A DNA stretch of 64,000 bases from Lotus japonicus (GCF_012489685.1 NC_080044.1:57341507-57405506), one strand, 5' to 3'. Positions 1 through 13,993 are shown, counted from the first letter of the stretch. Numbers and translations are program-made. The notes: a model not told the origin generated them from the letters alone.

Positions 1-2099
1 GAAATTTCAGTCTGATTGAGGCCTCGCGGAGCTAACGTAACGAGCTACCACTTTAAAAAAGAACTTTTGTGAAGTTTCAAATTTTTAGGTGTCCCGCGAT
101 TGTCGGAAGCTGTGAGATGCTGCCGCTCAAGAACATCAAATTCTCGACACAGTCTGGAATGAAAGGATCACACGTCAGGCTACATGTCGCGAAATTTCAG
201 TCTGATTGAGGCCTCGCGGAGCTAACGTAACGAGCTACAACTTTGAAACAGGACTTTTGTGAAGTTTCGACTTTTTGGAGGGTCCCGCGATTGTCGGAAG
301 CTGTTAGATGCGGCCGCTCAATAACATCAAATTATCGACACAGTCTGCAATGAAAGGATCACACCTCAGGCTACAAGTCACGAAATTTCAGTCTGATTGA
401 GGCCTCGCGGAGCTAATGTAACGAGCTACAACTTTGAAAAAGAACTTTTGTGAAGTTTCAACTTTTTGGAGGGTCCCGCGATTGTCGGAAGCTGTGAGAT
501 GCTGTCGCTCAAAAACATCAAATTCTCGACACAGTCTGGAATGAAAGGATCACACGTCAGGCTACATGTCGCAAAATTTCAGTCTGATTAAGGCCCTGCG
601 TTAATAACTTAACGAGCTACAACTTTGGAAAAGAACTTTTGTGAAGTTTCGACTTTTAGGAAGGTCCCGTGATTGTCGGAAGCTGTGAGATGCGGCCGCT
701 CAATAACATCAAATTATCGACACAGTCTGCAATGAAAGGATCACACCTCAGGCTACAAGTCGCGAAATTTCAGTCTGATTGAGGCCTCGCGGAGCTATCG
801 TAACGAGCTACAACTTTGAAAAAGAACTTTTGTGAAGTTTCGACTTTTGGGAGGGTCCCGCGATTGTCGGAAGCTGTGAGATGCTGCCGCTCAAGAACAT
901 CAATTCTCGACACAGTTTGGAATGAAAGGATCACACGTCAGGCTACAGGTCGCGAAATTTCAGTCTGATTGAGGCCTCGCGGAGCTAATTTAACGAGCTA
1001 CCACTTTGAAAAAGAACTTTTGTGAAGTTTCAAATTTTTGGAGGGTCCCGCGATTGTCGGAAGCTATGAGATGCCGCCGCTCAAGAACATCAAATTCTCG
1101 ACACAGTCTGTGATGAAAGGATCACACCTCAGGCTACAAGTCGCGAAATTTCAGTCTGATTGAGGCCTCGTGGAGCTAACGTAACGAGCTACAACTTTGA
1201 AACAGGACTTTTGTGAAGTTTCGACTTTTTGGAGGGTCCCGCGATAGTCGGAAGCTGTTAGATGCGGCCACTCAATAACATCAAATTATCGACACAGTCT
1301 GCAATGAAAGGATCACACCTCAGGCTACAAGTCACGAAATTTCAGTCTGATTGAGGCCTCGCGGAGCTAATGTAATGAGCTACAACTTTGAAAAAGAACT
1401 TTTGTGAAGTTTCAACTTTTTGGAGGGTCCCGCGATTTTCGGAAGCTGTGAGATGCTGTCGCTCAAGAACATCAAATTCTCGACACAGTCTGGAATGAAA
1501 GGATCACACGTCAGGCTACAGGTCGCGAAATTTCAGTCTGATTGAGGCCTCGCGGAGCTAATTTAACGAGCTACCACTTTGAAAAAGAACTTTTGTGAAG
1601 TTTCAAATTTTTGGAGGGCCCCGCGATTGTCGGAAGCTATGAGATGCCGCCGCTCAAGAACATCAAATTCTTGACACAGTCTGTGATGAAAGGATCACAC
1701 CTCAGGCTACAAGTCGCGAAATTTCAGTCTGATTGAGGCCTCGCGGAGCTAACGTAACGAGCTACAACATTGAAACAGGACTTTTGTGAAGTTTCGACTT
1801 TTTGGAGGGTCCCGCGATTGTCGGAAGCTGTTAGATGCGGCCGCTCAATAACATCAAATTATCGACACAGTCTGCAATGAAAGGATCACACTTCAGGCTA
1901 CAAGTCACGAAATTTCAGTCTGATTGAGGCCTCGCGGAGCTAATGTAACGAGCTACAACTTTGAAAAAGAACTTTTGTGAAGTTTCAACTTTTTGGAGGG
2001 TCCCGCGATTGTCGGAAGCTGTGAGATGCTGTCGCTCAAGAACATCAAATTCTCGACACTGTCTGGAATGAAAGGATCACACCTCAGGCTACAAGTCGC
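1..2099 (+). repeat. 11-monomer higher-order repeat unit (about 2.10 kb)
   Basis: The order of variant monomers in 1-1740 is repeated at 2100-3839, almost base for base. A rare variant with TTAATAACTT replacing the usual GGAGCTAACGT stretch occurs at 601 and again at 2700, 2099 bp apart, which is 11 monomers. The unit boundary is arbitrary, set at the window start; the array continues leftward out of view. Confidence 0.85.
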
Positions 2100-2699
2100 G
2101 AAATTTCAGTCTGATTGAGGCCTCGCGGAGCTAACGTAACGAGCTACCACTTTGAAAAAGAACTTTTGTGAAGTTTCAAATTTTTAGGTGTCCCGCGATT
2201 GTCGGAAGCTGTGAGATGCTGCCGCTCAAGAACATCAAATTCTCGACACAGTCTGGAATGAAAGGATCACACGTCAGGCTACATGTCGCGAAATTTCAGT
2301 CTGATTGAGGCCTCGCGGAGCTAACGTAACGAGCTACAACTTTGAAACAGGACTTTTGTGAAGTTTCGACTTTTTGGAGGGTCCCGCGATTGTCGGAAGC
2401 TGTTAGATGCGGCCGCTCAATAACATCAAATTATCGACACAGTCTGCAATGAAAGGATCACACCTCAGGCTACAAGTCACGAAATTTCAGTCTGATTGAG
2501 GCCTCGCGGAGCTAATGTAACGAGCTACAACTTTGAAAAAGAACTTTTGTGAAGTTTCAACTTTTTGGAGGGTCCCGCGATTGTCGGAAGCTGTGAGATG
2601 CTGTCGCTCAAGAACATCAAATTCTCGACACAGTCTGGAATGAAAGGATCACACGTCAGGCTACATGTCGCAAAATTTCAGTCTGATTAAGGCCCCGGG

Positions 2700-5371
2700 T
2701 TAATAACTTAACGAGCTACAACTTTGGAAAAGAACTTTTGTGAAGTTTCGACTTTTAGGAAGGTCCCGTGATTGTCGGAAGCTGTGAGATGCGGCCGCTC
2801 AATAACATCAAATTATCGACACAGTCTGCAATGAAAGGATCACACCTCAGGCTACAAGTCGCGAAATTTCAGTCTGATTGAGGCCTCGCGGAGCTATCGT
2901 AACGAGCTACAACTTTGAAAAAGAACTTTTGTGAAGTTTTGACATTTGGGAGGGTCCCGCGATTGTCGGAAGCTGTGAGATGCTGCCGCTCAAGAACATC
3001 AATTCTCGACACAGTCTGGAATGAAAGGATCACACGTCAGGCTACAAGTCGCGAAATTTCAGTCTGATTGAGGCCTCGCGGAGCTAATTTAACGAGCTAC
3101 CACTTTGAAAAAGAACTTTTGTGAAGTTTCAAATTTTTGGAGGGTCCCGCGATTGTCGGAAGCTATGAGATGCCGCCGCTCAAGAACATCAAATTCTCGA
3201 CACAGTCTGTGATGAAAGGATCACACCTCAGGCTACAAGTCGAGAAATTTCAGTCTGATTGAGGCCTCGCGGAGCTAACGTAACGAGCTACAACTTTGAA
3301 ACAGGACTTTTGTGAAGTTTCGACTTTTTGGAGGGTCCCGCGATAGTCGGAAGCTGTTAGATGCGGCCACTCAATAACATCAAATTATCGACACAGTCTG
3401 CAATGAAAGGATCACACCTCAGGCTACAAGTCACGAAATTTCAGTCTGATTGAGGCCTCGCGGAGCTAATGTAATGAGCTACAACTTTGAAAAAGAACTT
3501 TTGTGAAGTTTCAACTTTTTGGAGGGTCCCGCGATTTTCGGAAGCTGTGAGATGCTGTCGCTCAAGAACATCAAATTCTCGACACAGTCTGGAATGAAAG
3601 GATCACACGTCAGGCTACAGGTCGCGAAATTTCAGTCTGATTGAGGCCTCGCGGAGCTAATTTAACGAGCTACCACTTTGAAAAAGAAATTTTGTGAAGT
3701 TTCAAATTTTTGGAGGGCCCGCGATTGTCGGAAGCTATGAGATGCCGCCGCTCAAGAACATCAAATTCTTGACACAGTCTGTGATGAAAGGATCACACCT
3801 CAGGCTACAAGTCGCGAAATTTCAGTCTGATTGAGGCCTCGCGGAGCTAACGTAACGAGCTACCACTTTGATAGAGAACTTTTGTGAAGTTTCGACTTTT
3901 TGGAGGGTCCCGCGATTGTCGGAAGCTGTGAGATGCCGCCGCTCAAGAACATCAAATTCTCGACACAGTCTGCAATGAAAGGATCACACCTCAGGCTACA
4001 AGTCGCGAAATTTCAGTCCGATTGAGGCCTCGCGGAGCTAACGTAACGAGCTACCACTTTGGTAAAGAACTTTTGTGAAGTTTCGACTTTTTGGAGGGTC
4101 CCGCGATTGTCGGAAGCTGTGAGATGCCGCCGCTCAAGAACATCAAATTCTCGACACAGTCTGCAATGAAAGGATCACACCTCAGGCTACAAGTCGCGAA
4201 ATTTCAGTCTGATTGAGGCCTCGCGGAGCTAACGTAACGAGCTACCACTTTTAAAAAGAACTTTTGTGAAGTTTCAAATTTTTGGACGGTCCCGCGATTG
4301 TTGGAAGCTGTTAGATGCGGCCGCTCAAGAACATCAAATTCTCGACACAGTCTGCAATGAAAGGATCACACCTCAGGCTACAAGTCTCGAAATTTCAGTC
4401 TGATTGAGGCCTCGCGGAGCTAACGTAACGAGCTACCACTTTGAAAAAGAACTTTTGTGAAGTTTCGACTTTTTGGACGGTCCCGCGATTGTCGGAAGCT
4501 GTTAGATGCGGCCGCTCAAGAACATCAAATTCTCGACACAGTCTGCAATGAAAGGATCACACCTCAGGCTACAAGTCTCGAAATTTCAGTCTGATTGAGG
4601 CCTCGCGGAGCTAACGTAACGAGCTACAACTCTGAAAAAGAACTTTTGTGAAGTTTCGACTTTTTGGAGGGTCCCGCGATTGTCGGAAGCTGTTAGATGC
4701 GGCCACTCAATAACATCAAATTATCGACACAGTCTGCAATGAAAGGATCACACCTCAGGCTACAAGTCACGAAATTTCAGTCTGATTGAGGCCTCGCGGA
4801 GCTAATGTAATGAGCTACAACTTTGAAAAAGAACTTTTGTGAAGTTTCAACTTTTTGGAGGGTCCCGCGATTTTCGGAAGCTGTGAGATGCTGTCGCTCA
4901 AGAACATCAAATTCTCGACACAGTCTGGAATGAAAGGATCACACGTCAGGCTACAAGTCGCGAAATTTCAGTCTGATTGAGGCCTCGCGGAGCTAACGTA
5001 ACGAGCTACCACTTTGAAAAAGAACTTTTGTGAAGTTTCGACTTTTTGGAGGGTCCCGCGATTGTCGGAAGCTGTTAGATGCGGCCACTCAATAACATCA
5101 AATTATCGACACAGTCTGCAATGAAAGGATCACACCTCAGGCTACAAGTCACGAAATTTCAGTCTGATTGAGGCCTCGCGGAGCTAATGTAATGAGCTAC
5201 AACTTTGAAAAAGAACTTTTGTGAAGTTTCAACTTTTTGGAGGGTCCCGCGATTTTCGGAAGCTGTGAGATGCTGTCGCTCAAGAACATCAAATTCTCGA
5301 CACAGTCTGGAATGAAAGGATCACACGTCAGGCTACATGTCGCAAAATTTCAGTCTGATTAAGGCCCCGCG
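2700..5371 (+). repeat. 14-monomer higher-order repeat unit (about 2.67 kb)
   Basis: The TTAATAACT variant recurs at 2700 and 5372 (2672 bp = 14 monomers). A second private marker, GATAGAG, recurs at 3870 and 6543 with the same spacing. Compared with the 11-monomer unit it has additional monomers around 3.8-5.3 kb. These include copies with GGTAAAG and with TTTTGGACGG, as expected from unequal exchange within an HOR array. Confidence 0.82.
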
Positions 5372-7299
5372 TTAATAACTTAACGAGCTACAACTTTGGA
5401 AAAGAACTTTTGTGAAGTTTCGACTTTTAGGAAGGTCCCGTGATTGTCGGAAGCTGTGAGATGCGGCCGCTCAATAACATCAAATTATCGACACAGTCTG
5501 CAATGAAAGGATCACACCTCAGGCTACAAGTCGCGAAATTTCAGTCTGATTGAGGCCTCGCGGAGCTATCGTAACGAGCTACAACTTTGAAAAAGAACTT
5601 TTGTGAAGTTTTGACATTTGGGAGGGTCCCGCGATTGTCGGAAGCTGTGAGATGCTGCCGCTCAAGAACATCAATTCTCGACACAGTCTGGAATGAAAGG
5701 ATCACACGTCAGGCTACAAGTCGCGAAATTTCAGTCTGATTGAGGCCTCGCGGAGCTAATTTAACGAGCTACCACTTTGAAAAAGAACTTTTGTGAAGTT
5801 TCAAATTTTTGGAGGGTCCCGCGATTGTCGGAAGCTATGAGATGCCGCCGCTCAAGAACATCAAATTCTCGACACAGTCTGTGATGAAAGGATCACACCT
5901 CAGGCTACAAGTCGCGAAATTTCAGTCTGATTGAGGCCTCGCGGAGCTAACGTAACGAGCTACAACTTTGAAACAGGACTTTTGTGAAGTTTCGACTTTT
6001 TGGAGGGTCCCGCGATAGTCGGAAGCTGTTAGATGCGGCCACTCAATAACATCAAATTATCGACACAGTCTGCAATGAAAGGATCACACCTCAGGCTACA
6101 AGTCACGAAATTTCAGTCTGATTGAGGCCTCGCGGAGCTAATGTAATGAGCTACAACTTTGAAAAAGAACTTTTGTGAAGTTTCAACTTTTTGGAGGGTC
6201 CCGCGATTTTCGGAAGCTGTGAGATGCTGTCGCTCAAGAACATCAAATTCTCGACACAGTCTGGAATGAAAGGATCACACGTCAGGCTACAGGTCGCGAA
6301 ATTTCAGTCTGATTGAGGCCTCGCGGAGCTAATTTAACGAGCTACCACTTTGAAAAAGAAATTTTGTGAAGTTTCAAATTTTTGGAGGGCCCCGCGATTG
6401 TCGGAAGCTATGAGATGCCGCCGCTCAAGAACATCAAATTCTTGACACAGTCTGTGATGAAAGGATCACACCTCAGGCTACAAGTCGCGAAATTTCAGTC
6501 TGATTGAGGCCTCGCGGAGCTAACGTAACGAGCTACCACTTTGATAGAGAACTTTTGTGAAGTTTCGACTTTTTGGAGGGTCCCGCGATTGTCGGAAGCT
6601 GTGAGATGCCGCCGCTCAAGAACATCAAATTCTCGACACAGTCTGCAATGAAAGGATCACACCTCAGGCTACAAGTCGCGAAATTTCAGTCTGATTGAGG
6701 CCTCGCGGAGCTAACGTAACGAGCTACCACTTTGGTAAAGAACTTTTGTGAAGTTTCGACTTTTTGGAGGGTCCCGCGATTGTCGGAAGCTGTGAGATGC
6801 CGCCGCTCAAGAACATCAAATTCTCGACACAGTCTGCAATGAAAGGATCACACCTCAGGCTACAAGTCGCGAAATTTCAGTCTGATTGAGGCCTCGCGGA
6901 GCTAACGTAACGAGCTACCACTTTTAAAAAGAACTTTTGTGAAGTTTCAAATTTTTGGACGGTCCCGCGATTGTCGGAAGCTGTTAGATGCGGCCGCTCA
7001 AGAACATCAAATTCTCGACACAGTCTGCAATGAAAGGATCACACCTCAGGCTACAAGTCTCGAAATTTCAGTCTGATTGAGGCCTCGCGGAGCTAACGTA
7101 ACGAGCTACCACTTTGAAAAAGAACTTTTGTGAAGTTTCGACTTTTTGGACGGTCCCGCGATTGTCGGAAGCTGTTAGATGCGGCCGCTCAAGAACATCA
7201 AATTCTCGACACAGTCTGCAATGAAAGGATCACACCTCAGGCTACAAGTCTCGAAATTTCAGTCTGATTGAGGCCTCGCGGAGCTAACGTAACGAGCTA

Positions 7300-10200
7300 C
7301 AACTTGAAAAAGAACTTTTGTGAAGTTTCGACTTTTTGGAGGGTCCCGCGATTGTCGGAAGCTGTTAGATGCGGCCACTCAATAACATCAAATTATCGAC
7401 ACAGTCTGCAATGAAAGGATCACACCTCAGGCTACAAGTCACGAAATTTCAGTCTGATTGAGGCCTCGCGGAGCTAATGTAATGAGCTACAACTTTGAAA
7501 AAGAACTTTTGTGAAGTTTCAACTTTTTGGAGGGTCCCGCGATTTCGGAAGCTGTGAGATGCTGTCGCTCAAGAACATCAAATTCTCGACACAGTCTGGA
7601 ATGAAAGGATCACACGTCAGGCTACAAGTCGCGAAATTTCAGTCTGATTGAGGCCTCGCGGAGCTAACGTAACGAGCTACCACTTTGAAAAAGAACTTTT
7701 GTGAAGTTTCGACTTTTTGGACGGTCCCGCGATTGTCGGAAGCTGTTAGATGCGGCCACTCAATAACATCAAATTATCGACACAGTCTGCAATGAAAGGA
7801 TCACACCTCAGGCTACAAGTCACGAAATTTCAGTCTGATTGAGGCCTCGCGAGCTAATGTAATGAGCTACAACTTTGAAAAGGAACTTTTGTGAAGTTTC
7901 AACTTTTTGGAGGGTCCCGCGATTTCGGAAGCTGTGAGATGCTGTCGCTCAAGAACATCAAATTCTCGACACAGTCTGGAATGAAAGGATCACACGTCAG
8001 GCTACAGGTCGCGAAATTTCAGTCTGATTGAGGCCTCGCGGAGCTAACGTAACGAGCTACCACTTTGAAAAAGAACTTTTGTGAAGTTTCGACTTTTTGG
8101 ACGGTCCCGCGATTGTCGGAAGCTGTTAGATGCGGCCGCTCAAGAACATCAAATTCTCGACACAGTCTGCAATGAAAGGATCACACCTCAGGCTACAAGT
8201 CTCGAAATTTCAGTCTGATTGAGGCCTCGCGGAGCTAACGTAACGAGCTACAACTTTGAAAAAGAACTTTTGTGAAGTTTCGACTTTTTGGAGGTCCCGC
8301 GATTGTCGGAAGCTGTTAGATGCGGCCGCTCAAGAACATCAAATTCTCGACACAGTCTGATGAAAGGATCACACCTCAGGCTACAAGTCGCGAAATTTCA
8401 GTCTGATTGAGGCCTCGCGGAGCTAACGTAACGAGCTACAACTTTGAAACAGGACTTTTGTGAAGTTTCGACTTTTTGGAGGGTCCCGCGATGTCGGAAG
8501 CTGTTAGATGCGGCCACTCAATAACATCAAATTATCGACACAGTCTGCAATGAAAGGATCACACCTCAGGCTACAAGTCACGAAATTTCAGTCTGATTGA
8601 GGCCTCGCGGAGCTAATGTAATGAGCTACAACTTTGAAAAAGAACTTTTGTGAAGTTTCAACTTTTTGGAGGGTCCCGCGATTTTCGGAAGCTGTGAGAT
8701 GCTGTCGCTCAAGAACATCAAATTCTCGACACAGTCTGGAATGAAAGGATCACACGTCAGGCTACAGGTCGCGAAATTTCAGTCTGATTGAGGCCTCGCG
8801 GAGTTAAGTAACGAGCTACCACTTTGAAAAAGAACTTTTGTGAAGTTTCAATTTTTGGAGGGTCCCGCGATTGTCGGAAGCTATGAGATGCCGCCGCTCA
8901 AGAACATCAAATTCTCGACACAGTCTGTGATGAAAGGATCACACCTCAGGCTACAAGTCGCGAAATTTCAGTCTGATTGAGGCCTCGCGGAGCTAACGTA
9001 ACGAGCTACAATTTGAAACAGGACTTTTGTGAAGTTTCGACTTTTTGGAGGGTCCCGGATTGTCGGAAGCTGTTAGATGCGGCGCTCAATAACATCAAAT
9101 TATCGACACAGTCTGCAATGAAAGGATCACACCTCAGGCTACAAGTCCGAAATTTCAGTCTGATTGAGGCCTCGCGGAGCTAAGTAACGAGCTACAACTT
9201 TGAAAAAGAACTTTTGTGAAGTTTCACTTTTTGGAGGGTCCCGCGATTGTCGGAAGCTGTTAGATGCTGCGCTCAAGAACATCAAATTCTCGACACAGTC
9301 TGCAATGAAAGGATCACACCTCAGGCTACAAGTCGCGAAATTTCAGTCTGATTGAGGCCTCGCGGAGCTAACGTAACGAGCTACAACTTTGAAAAGAACT
9401 TTTGTGAAGTTTCGACTTTTTGGAGGGTCCCGCGATTGTCGGAAGCTGTGAGATGCCGCCACTCAAGAACATCAAATTCTCGACACAGTCTGCAATGAAA
9501 GGATCACACCTCAGGCTACAAGTCACGAAATTTCAGTCTGATTGAGGCCTCGCGGAGCTAATGTAACGAGCTACAACTTTGAAAAAGAACTTTTGTGAAG
9601 TTTCAACTTTTGGAGGGTCCCGCGATTGTCGGAAGCTGTGAGATGCCGCCGCTCAAGAACATCAATTCTCGACACAGTCTGGATGAAAGGATCACACGTC
9701 AGGCTACAGTCGCGAAATTTCAGTCTGATTGAGGCTCGCGGAGCTAAATTAACGAGCTACCACTTTGAAAAAGAACTTTTGTGAAGTTTCATTTTTGGAG
9801 GGTCCCGCGATTGTCGGAAGCTATTGAGATGCCGCCGCTCAAGAACATCAAATTCTCGACACAGTCTGTGATGAAAGGATCACACTCAGGCTACAAGTCG
9901 CGAAATTTCAGTCTGATTGAGGCCTCGCGGAGCTAACGTAACGAGCTACAATTTGAAAAAGAACTTTTGTGAAGTTTCGACTTTTTGGAGGGTCCCGGAT
10001 TGTCGGAAGCTGTTGAGATGCGCCGCTCAAGAACATCAAATTTCGACACAGTCTGCAATGAAAGGATCACACCTCAGGCTACAAGTCGCGAAATTTCAGT
10101 CTGATTGAGGCCTCGCGGAGCTAAGTAACGAGCTACACTTTGAAAAAGAACTTTTGTGAAGTTTCAACTTTTTGGAGGGTCCCGGATTGTCGGAAGCTGT

Positions 10201-13200
10201 GAGATGCTGCGCTCAAGAACATCAAATTCTCGACACAGTCTGCAATGAAAGGATCACACCTCAGGCTACAAGTCGCGAAATTTCAGTCTGATTGAGGCCT
10301 CGCGGAGCTAACGTAACGAGCTACAACTTTGAAAAAGAACTTTTGTGAAGTTTCGACTTTTTGGAGGTCCCGCGATTGTCGGAAGCTGTGAGATGCGCCA
10401 CTCAAGAACATCAATTCTCGACACAGTCTGCAATGAAAGGATCACACCTCAGGCTACAAGTCGCGAAATTTCAGTCTGATTGAGGCCTCGCGAGCTAACG
10501 TAACGAGCTACAACTTTGAAAAGAACTTTTGTGAAGTTTCGACTTTTTGGAGGTCCCGCGATTGGGAAGCTGTGAGATGCAGCCGCATCAAGAACATCAA
10601 ATTTCACCACAGTCTGCAATGAAAGGATCACACCTCAGGCTACAAGTCGCGAAATTTCAGTCTGATTGAGGCCTACGGAGCTAACTTAACGAGCTACAAC
10701 TTTGAAAAGAACTTTTGTGAAGTTTCGAATTTTTGGAGGTCCCGCGATTGTCGGAAGCTATTAGATGCGGCCGTCAAGAACATCAAATTTCGACACAGTC
10801 TGGCAATGAAAGGATCACACCTCAGGCTACAAGTCGCGAAATTTCAGTCTGATTGAGCCTCGCGGAGCTAACGTAACGAGCTACAACTTTGAAAAGAACT
10901 TTTGTGAAGTTTCGACTTTTGGAGGTCCCCGATTGTCGGAAGCTGTAGATGCGGCCGCTCAATAACATCAAACTCGACACAGTCTGCAATGAAAGGATCA
11001 CACCTCAGGCTACAAGTCCGAAATTTCAGTCTGATTGAGGCCTCGCGGAGCTAAGTAACGAGCTACAACTTTGAAAAAGAACTTTTGTGAAGTTTCGACT
11101 TTTTGGAGGGTCCCGCGATTGTCGGAAGCTGTGAGATGCCGCCGCTCAAGAACATCAAATTCTCGACACAGTCTGCAATGAAAGGATCACACCTCAGGCT
11201 ACAAGTCGCGAAATTTCAGTCTGATTGAGGCCTCGCGGAGCTAACGTAACGAGCTACAACTTTGAAAAGAACTTTTGTGAAGTTTCGACTTTTTGGAGGG
11301 TCCCGCGATTGTCGGAAGCTGTGAGATGCGCCGCTCAAGAACATCAAATTCTCGACACAGTCTGCAATGAAAGGATCACACCTCAGGCTACAAGTCGCGA
11401 AATTTCAGTCTGATTGAGCCTTCGGAGCTAACGTAACGAGGCTACCACTTTGAAAAAGAACTTTTGTGAAGTTTCGACTTTTTGGGAGGTCCCGGATTGT
11501 CGGAAGCTGTGAGATGCGCCCTCAAGAACATCAAATTCTCGACACAGTCTGCAATGAAAGGATCACACCTCAGGCTACAAGTCGCGAAATTTCAGTCTGA
11601 TTGAGGCCTCGCGGAGCTAACGTAACGAGCTACAACTTTGAAAAAGAACTTTTGTGAAATTTCGACTTTTTGGAGGTCCCGCGATTGTCGGAAGCTGTGA
11701 GATGCCGGCCGCTCAAGAACATCAAATTCTCGACACAAGTCTGCAATGAAAGGATCACACCTCAGGCTACAAGTCGCGAAATTTCAGTCTGATTGAGCTC
11801 GCGGAGTAACGTAACGAGCTACAACTTTGAAAAAGAACTTTTGTGAAGTTTGACTTTTTGGAGGGTCCCGCGATTGTCGGAAGCTGTGAGATGCGGCCGC
11901 CAAGAACATCAAATTCTCGACACAGTCTGAATGAAAGGATCACACTCAGCTACAAGACGAAATTTCAGTCTGATTGAGGTTCGCGGAGCTAACGTAACGA
12001 GCTACATTTGAAAAAGAACTTTTGTGAAGTTTCGACTTTTTGGAGGGTCCCGCGATTGTCGGAAGCTGTGAGATGCCGCCGCTCAAGAACATCAAATTCT
12101 GACACAGTCTGCAATGAAAGGATCACACCTCAGGCTACAAGTCCGAAATTTCAGTCTGATTGAGGCCTCGCGGAGCTAACGTAACGAGCTACACTTTGAA
12201 AAAGAACTTTTGTGAAGTTTCGACTTTTTGGAGGTCCCGGGATTGTCGGAAGCTGTAGATGCGTGCGCTCAAGAACATCAAATTCTCGACACAAGTCTGC
12301 AATGAAAGGAATCACACCTCAGGCTACAAGTCGCGAAATTCAGTCTGATTGAGGCCTCGCGGAGCTAACGTAACGAGCTACAACTTTGAAAAAGAACTTT
12401 TGTGAAGTTTCGACTTTTTGGAGGTCCCGCGATTGTCGGAAGCTGTTAGATGCGCCGCTCAAGAACATCAAATTCTCGACACAGTCTGCAATGAAAGGAT
12501 CACACCTCAGGCTACAAGTCGCGAAATTTCAGTCTGATTGAGGCCTCGCGGAGCTAACGTAACGAGCTACAACTTTGAAAAAGAACTTTTGTGAAGTTTC
12601 GACTTTTGGAGGTCCCGCGATTGTCGGAAGCTGTGAGATGCGCCGCTCAAGAACATCAAATTCTCGACACAGTCTGCAATGAAAGGATCACACCTCAGGC
12701 TACAAGTCGCGAAATTTCAGTCTGATTGAGGCCTCGCGGAGCTAACGTAACGAGCTACAACTTTGAAAAAGAACTTTTGTGAAGTTTCGACTTTTTGGAG
12801 GGTCCCGCGATTGTCGGAAGCTGTTAGATGCCGCCGCTCAAGAACATCAAATTCTCGACACAGTCTGCAATGAAAGGATCACACCTCAGGCTACAAGTCG
12901 CGAAATTTCAGTCTGATTGAGGCCTCGCGGAGCTAACGTAACGAGCTACAACTTTGAAAAAGAACTTTTGTGAAGTTTCGACTTTTTGGAGGGTCCCGCG
13001 ATTGTCGGAAGCTGTGAGATGCGCCGCTCAAGAACATCAAATTCTCGACACAGTCTGGAATGAAAGGATCACACTCAGGCTACAAGTCGCGAAATTTCAG
13101 TCTGATTGAGGCCTCGCGGAGCTAAAACGAGCTACAACTTTGAAAAAGAACTTTTGTGAAGTTTCGACTTTTGGAGGGTCCCGCGATTGTCGGAAGCTGT

Positions 13201-13461
13201 GAGATGCCGCCGCTCAAGAACATCAAATTCTCGACACAGTCTGCAATGAAAGGATCACACCTCAGGCTACAAGTCGCGAAATTTCAGTCTGATTGAGGCC
13301 TCGCGGAGCTAACGTAACGAGCTACAACTTTGAAACAACTTTTGTGAAGTTTCGACTTTTTGGGGTCCCGCGATTGTCGGAAGCTGTTAGATGCGCCGCT
13401 CAATAACATCAAATTATCGACACAGTCTGCAATGAAAGGATCACACCTCAGGCTACAAGTC
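7300..13461 (+). other. Indel-rich stretch of satellite next to a gap
   Basis: From about 7.3 kb rightward, monomers increasingly lack single bases, mostly in short homopolymers. Examples are AACTTGAAAAAG near 7.3 kb, GGAGGTCCC near 8.29 kb, GTCCCGGATT near 9.05 kb, 9.99 kb and 10.18 kb, and GCTAAGTAACG near 9.18 kb. These losses are not shared between HOR copies, unlike the CATCAATTCTCG indel at about 900, 3000 and 5670. The pattern looks like falling consensus quality towards the contig end rather than biology. Confidence 0.7.
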
Positions 13462-13561
13462 NNNNNNNNNNNNNNNNNNNNNNNNNNNNNNNNNNNNNNN
13501 NNNNNNNNNNNNNNNNNNNNNNNNNNNNNNNNNNNNNNNNNNNNNNNNNNNNNNNNNNNNN
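13462..13561. other. Assembly gap (100 N)
   Basis: A run of exactly 100 Ns, the usual placeholder for a gap of unknown size. The satellite is forward before it and reverse-complemented after it. Confidence 0.99.
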
Positions 13562-13993
13562 GTTCTCTTTCAATGTTGTAGCTCGTTACGTTAGCTCCGC
13601 GAGGCTCAATCAGACTGGAATTTCGCGACTTGTAGCCTGAGGTGTGATTCTTTCATTGCAGACTGTGTCGAGAATTTTGATGTTTTTGAGCGGCAGCATC
13701 TCACAGCTTCCGACAATCACTGGACCTTCCTAAAAGTCGAAACTTTACAAAAGTTCTTTTCCAAAGTTGTAGCTCGTTAAGTTAGCAACGCGAGGCCTCA
13801 ATCAGACTGAAATTTCGCGACCTGTAGCCTGACGTGTGATCCTTTCATTCCAGACTGTGTCGAGAATTTGATGTTCTTGAGCGACAGCATCTCACAGCTT
13901 CCGACAATCGCGGGACCCTCCAAAAAGTCGAAACTTCACAAAAGTTCTTTTTCAAAGTTGTAGCTCGTTACGTTAGCTCCGCGAGGCCTCAAT

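Larger units (their letters stand above)
1..13461 (+). repeat. 191-bp satellite array, block 1 (forward orientation)
   Basis: About 70 head-to-tail monomers of roughly 190-191 bp. The start motif GAAATTTCAG recurs at 1, 191, 382 and onward. Fixed landmarks in each monomer are GAAATTTC, GAGGCCTC, GAGCTA, CTTTTGTGAAGTTT, TCCCGCGATTGTCGG, CGACACAGTCTG and AAAGGATCACAC. Monomers fall into linked variant classes, for example AAACAGGAC with GTTAGATGCGGCC, AATAACATC and TTATCGACAC in the same copy. Short open frames inside it are periodic by-products of the repeat and shift or break between copies, so I call no gene here. Role unknown; a centromeric or pericentromeric satellite is the likeliest class. 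Confidence 0.97.

Noticed and set aside
8977..13581. Recurrent 60-73 codon frames beginning MRPRGANVTSYN in the forward satellite
   Set aside because: They are the same phase of the 191-bp repeat, appear only where an indel happens to keep the frame open, and one runs into Ns. No start context, no family.
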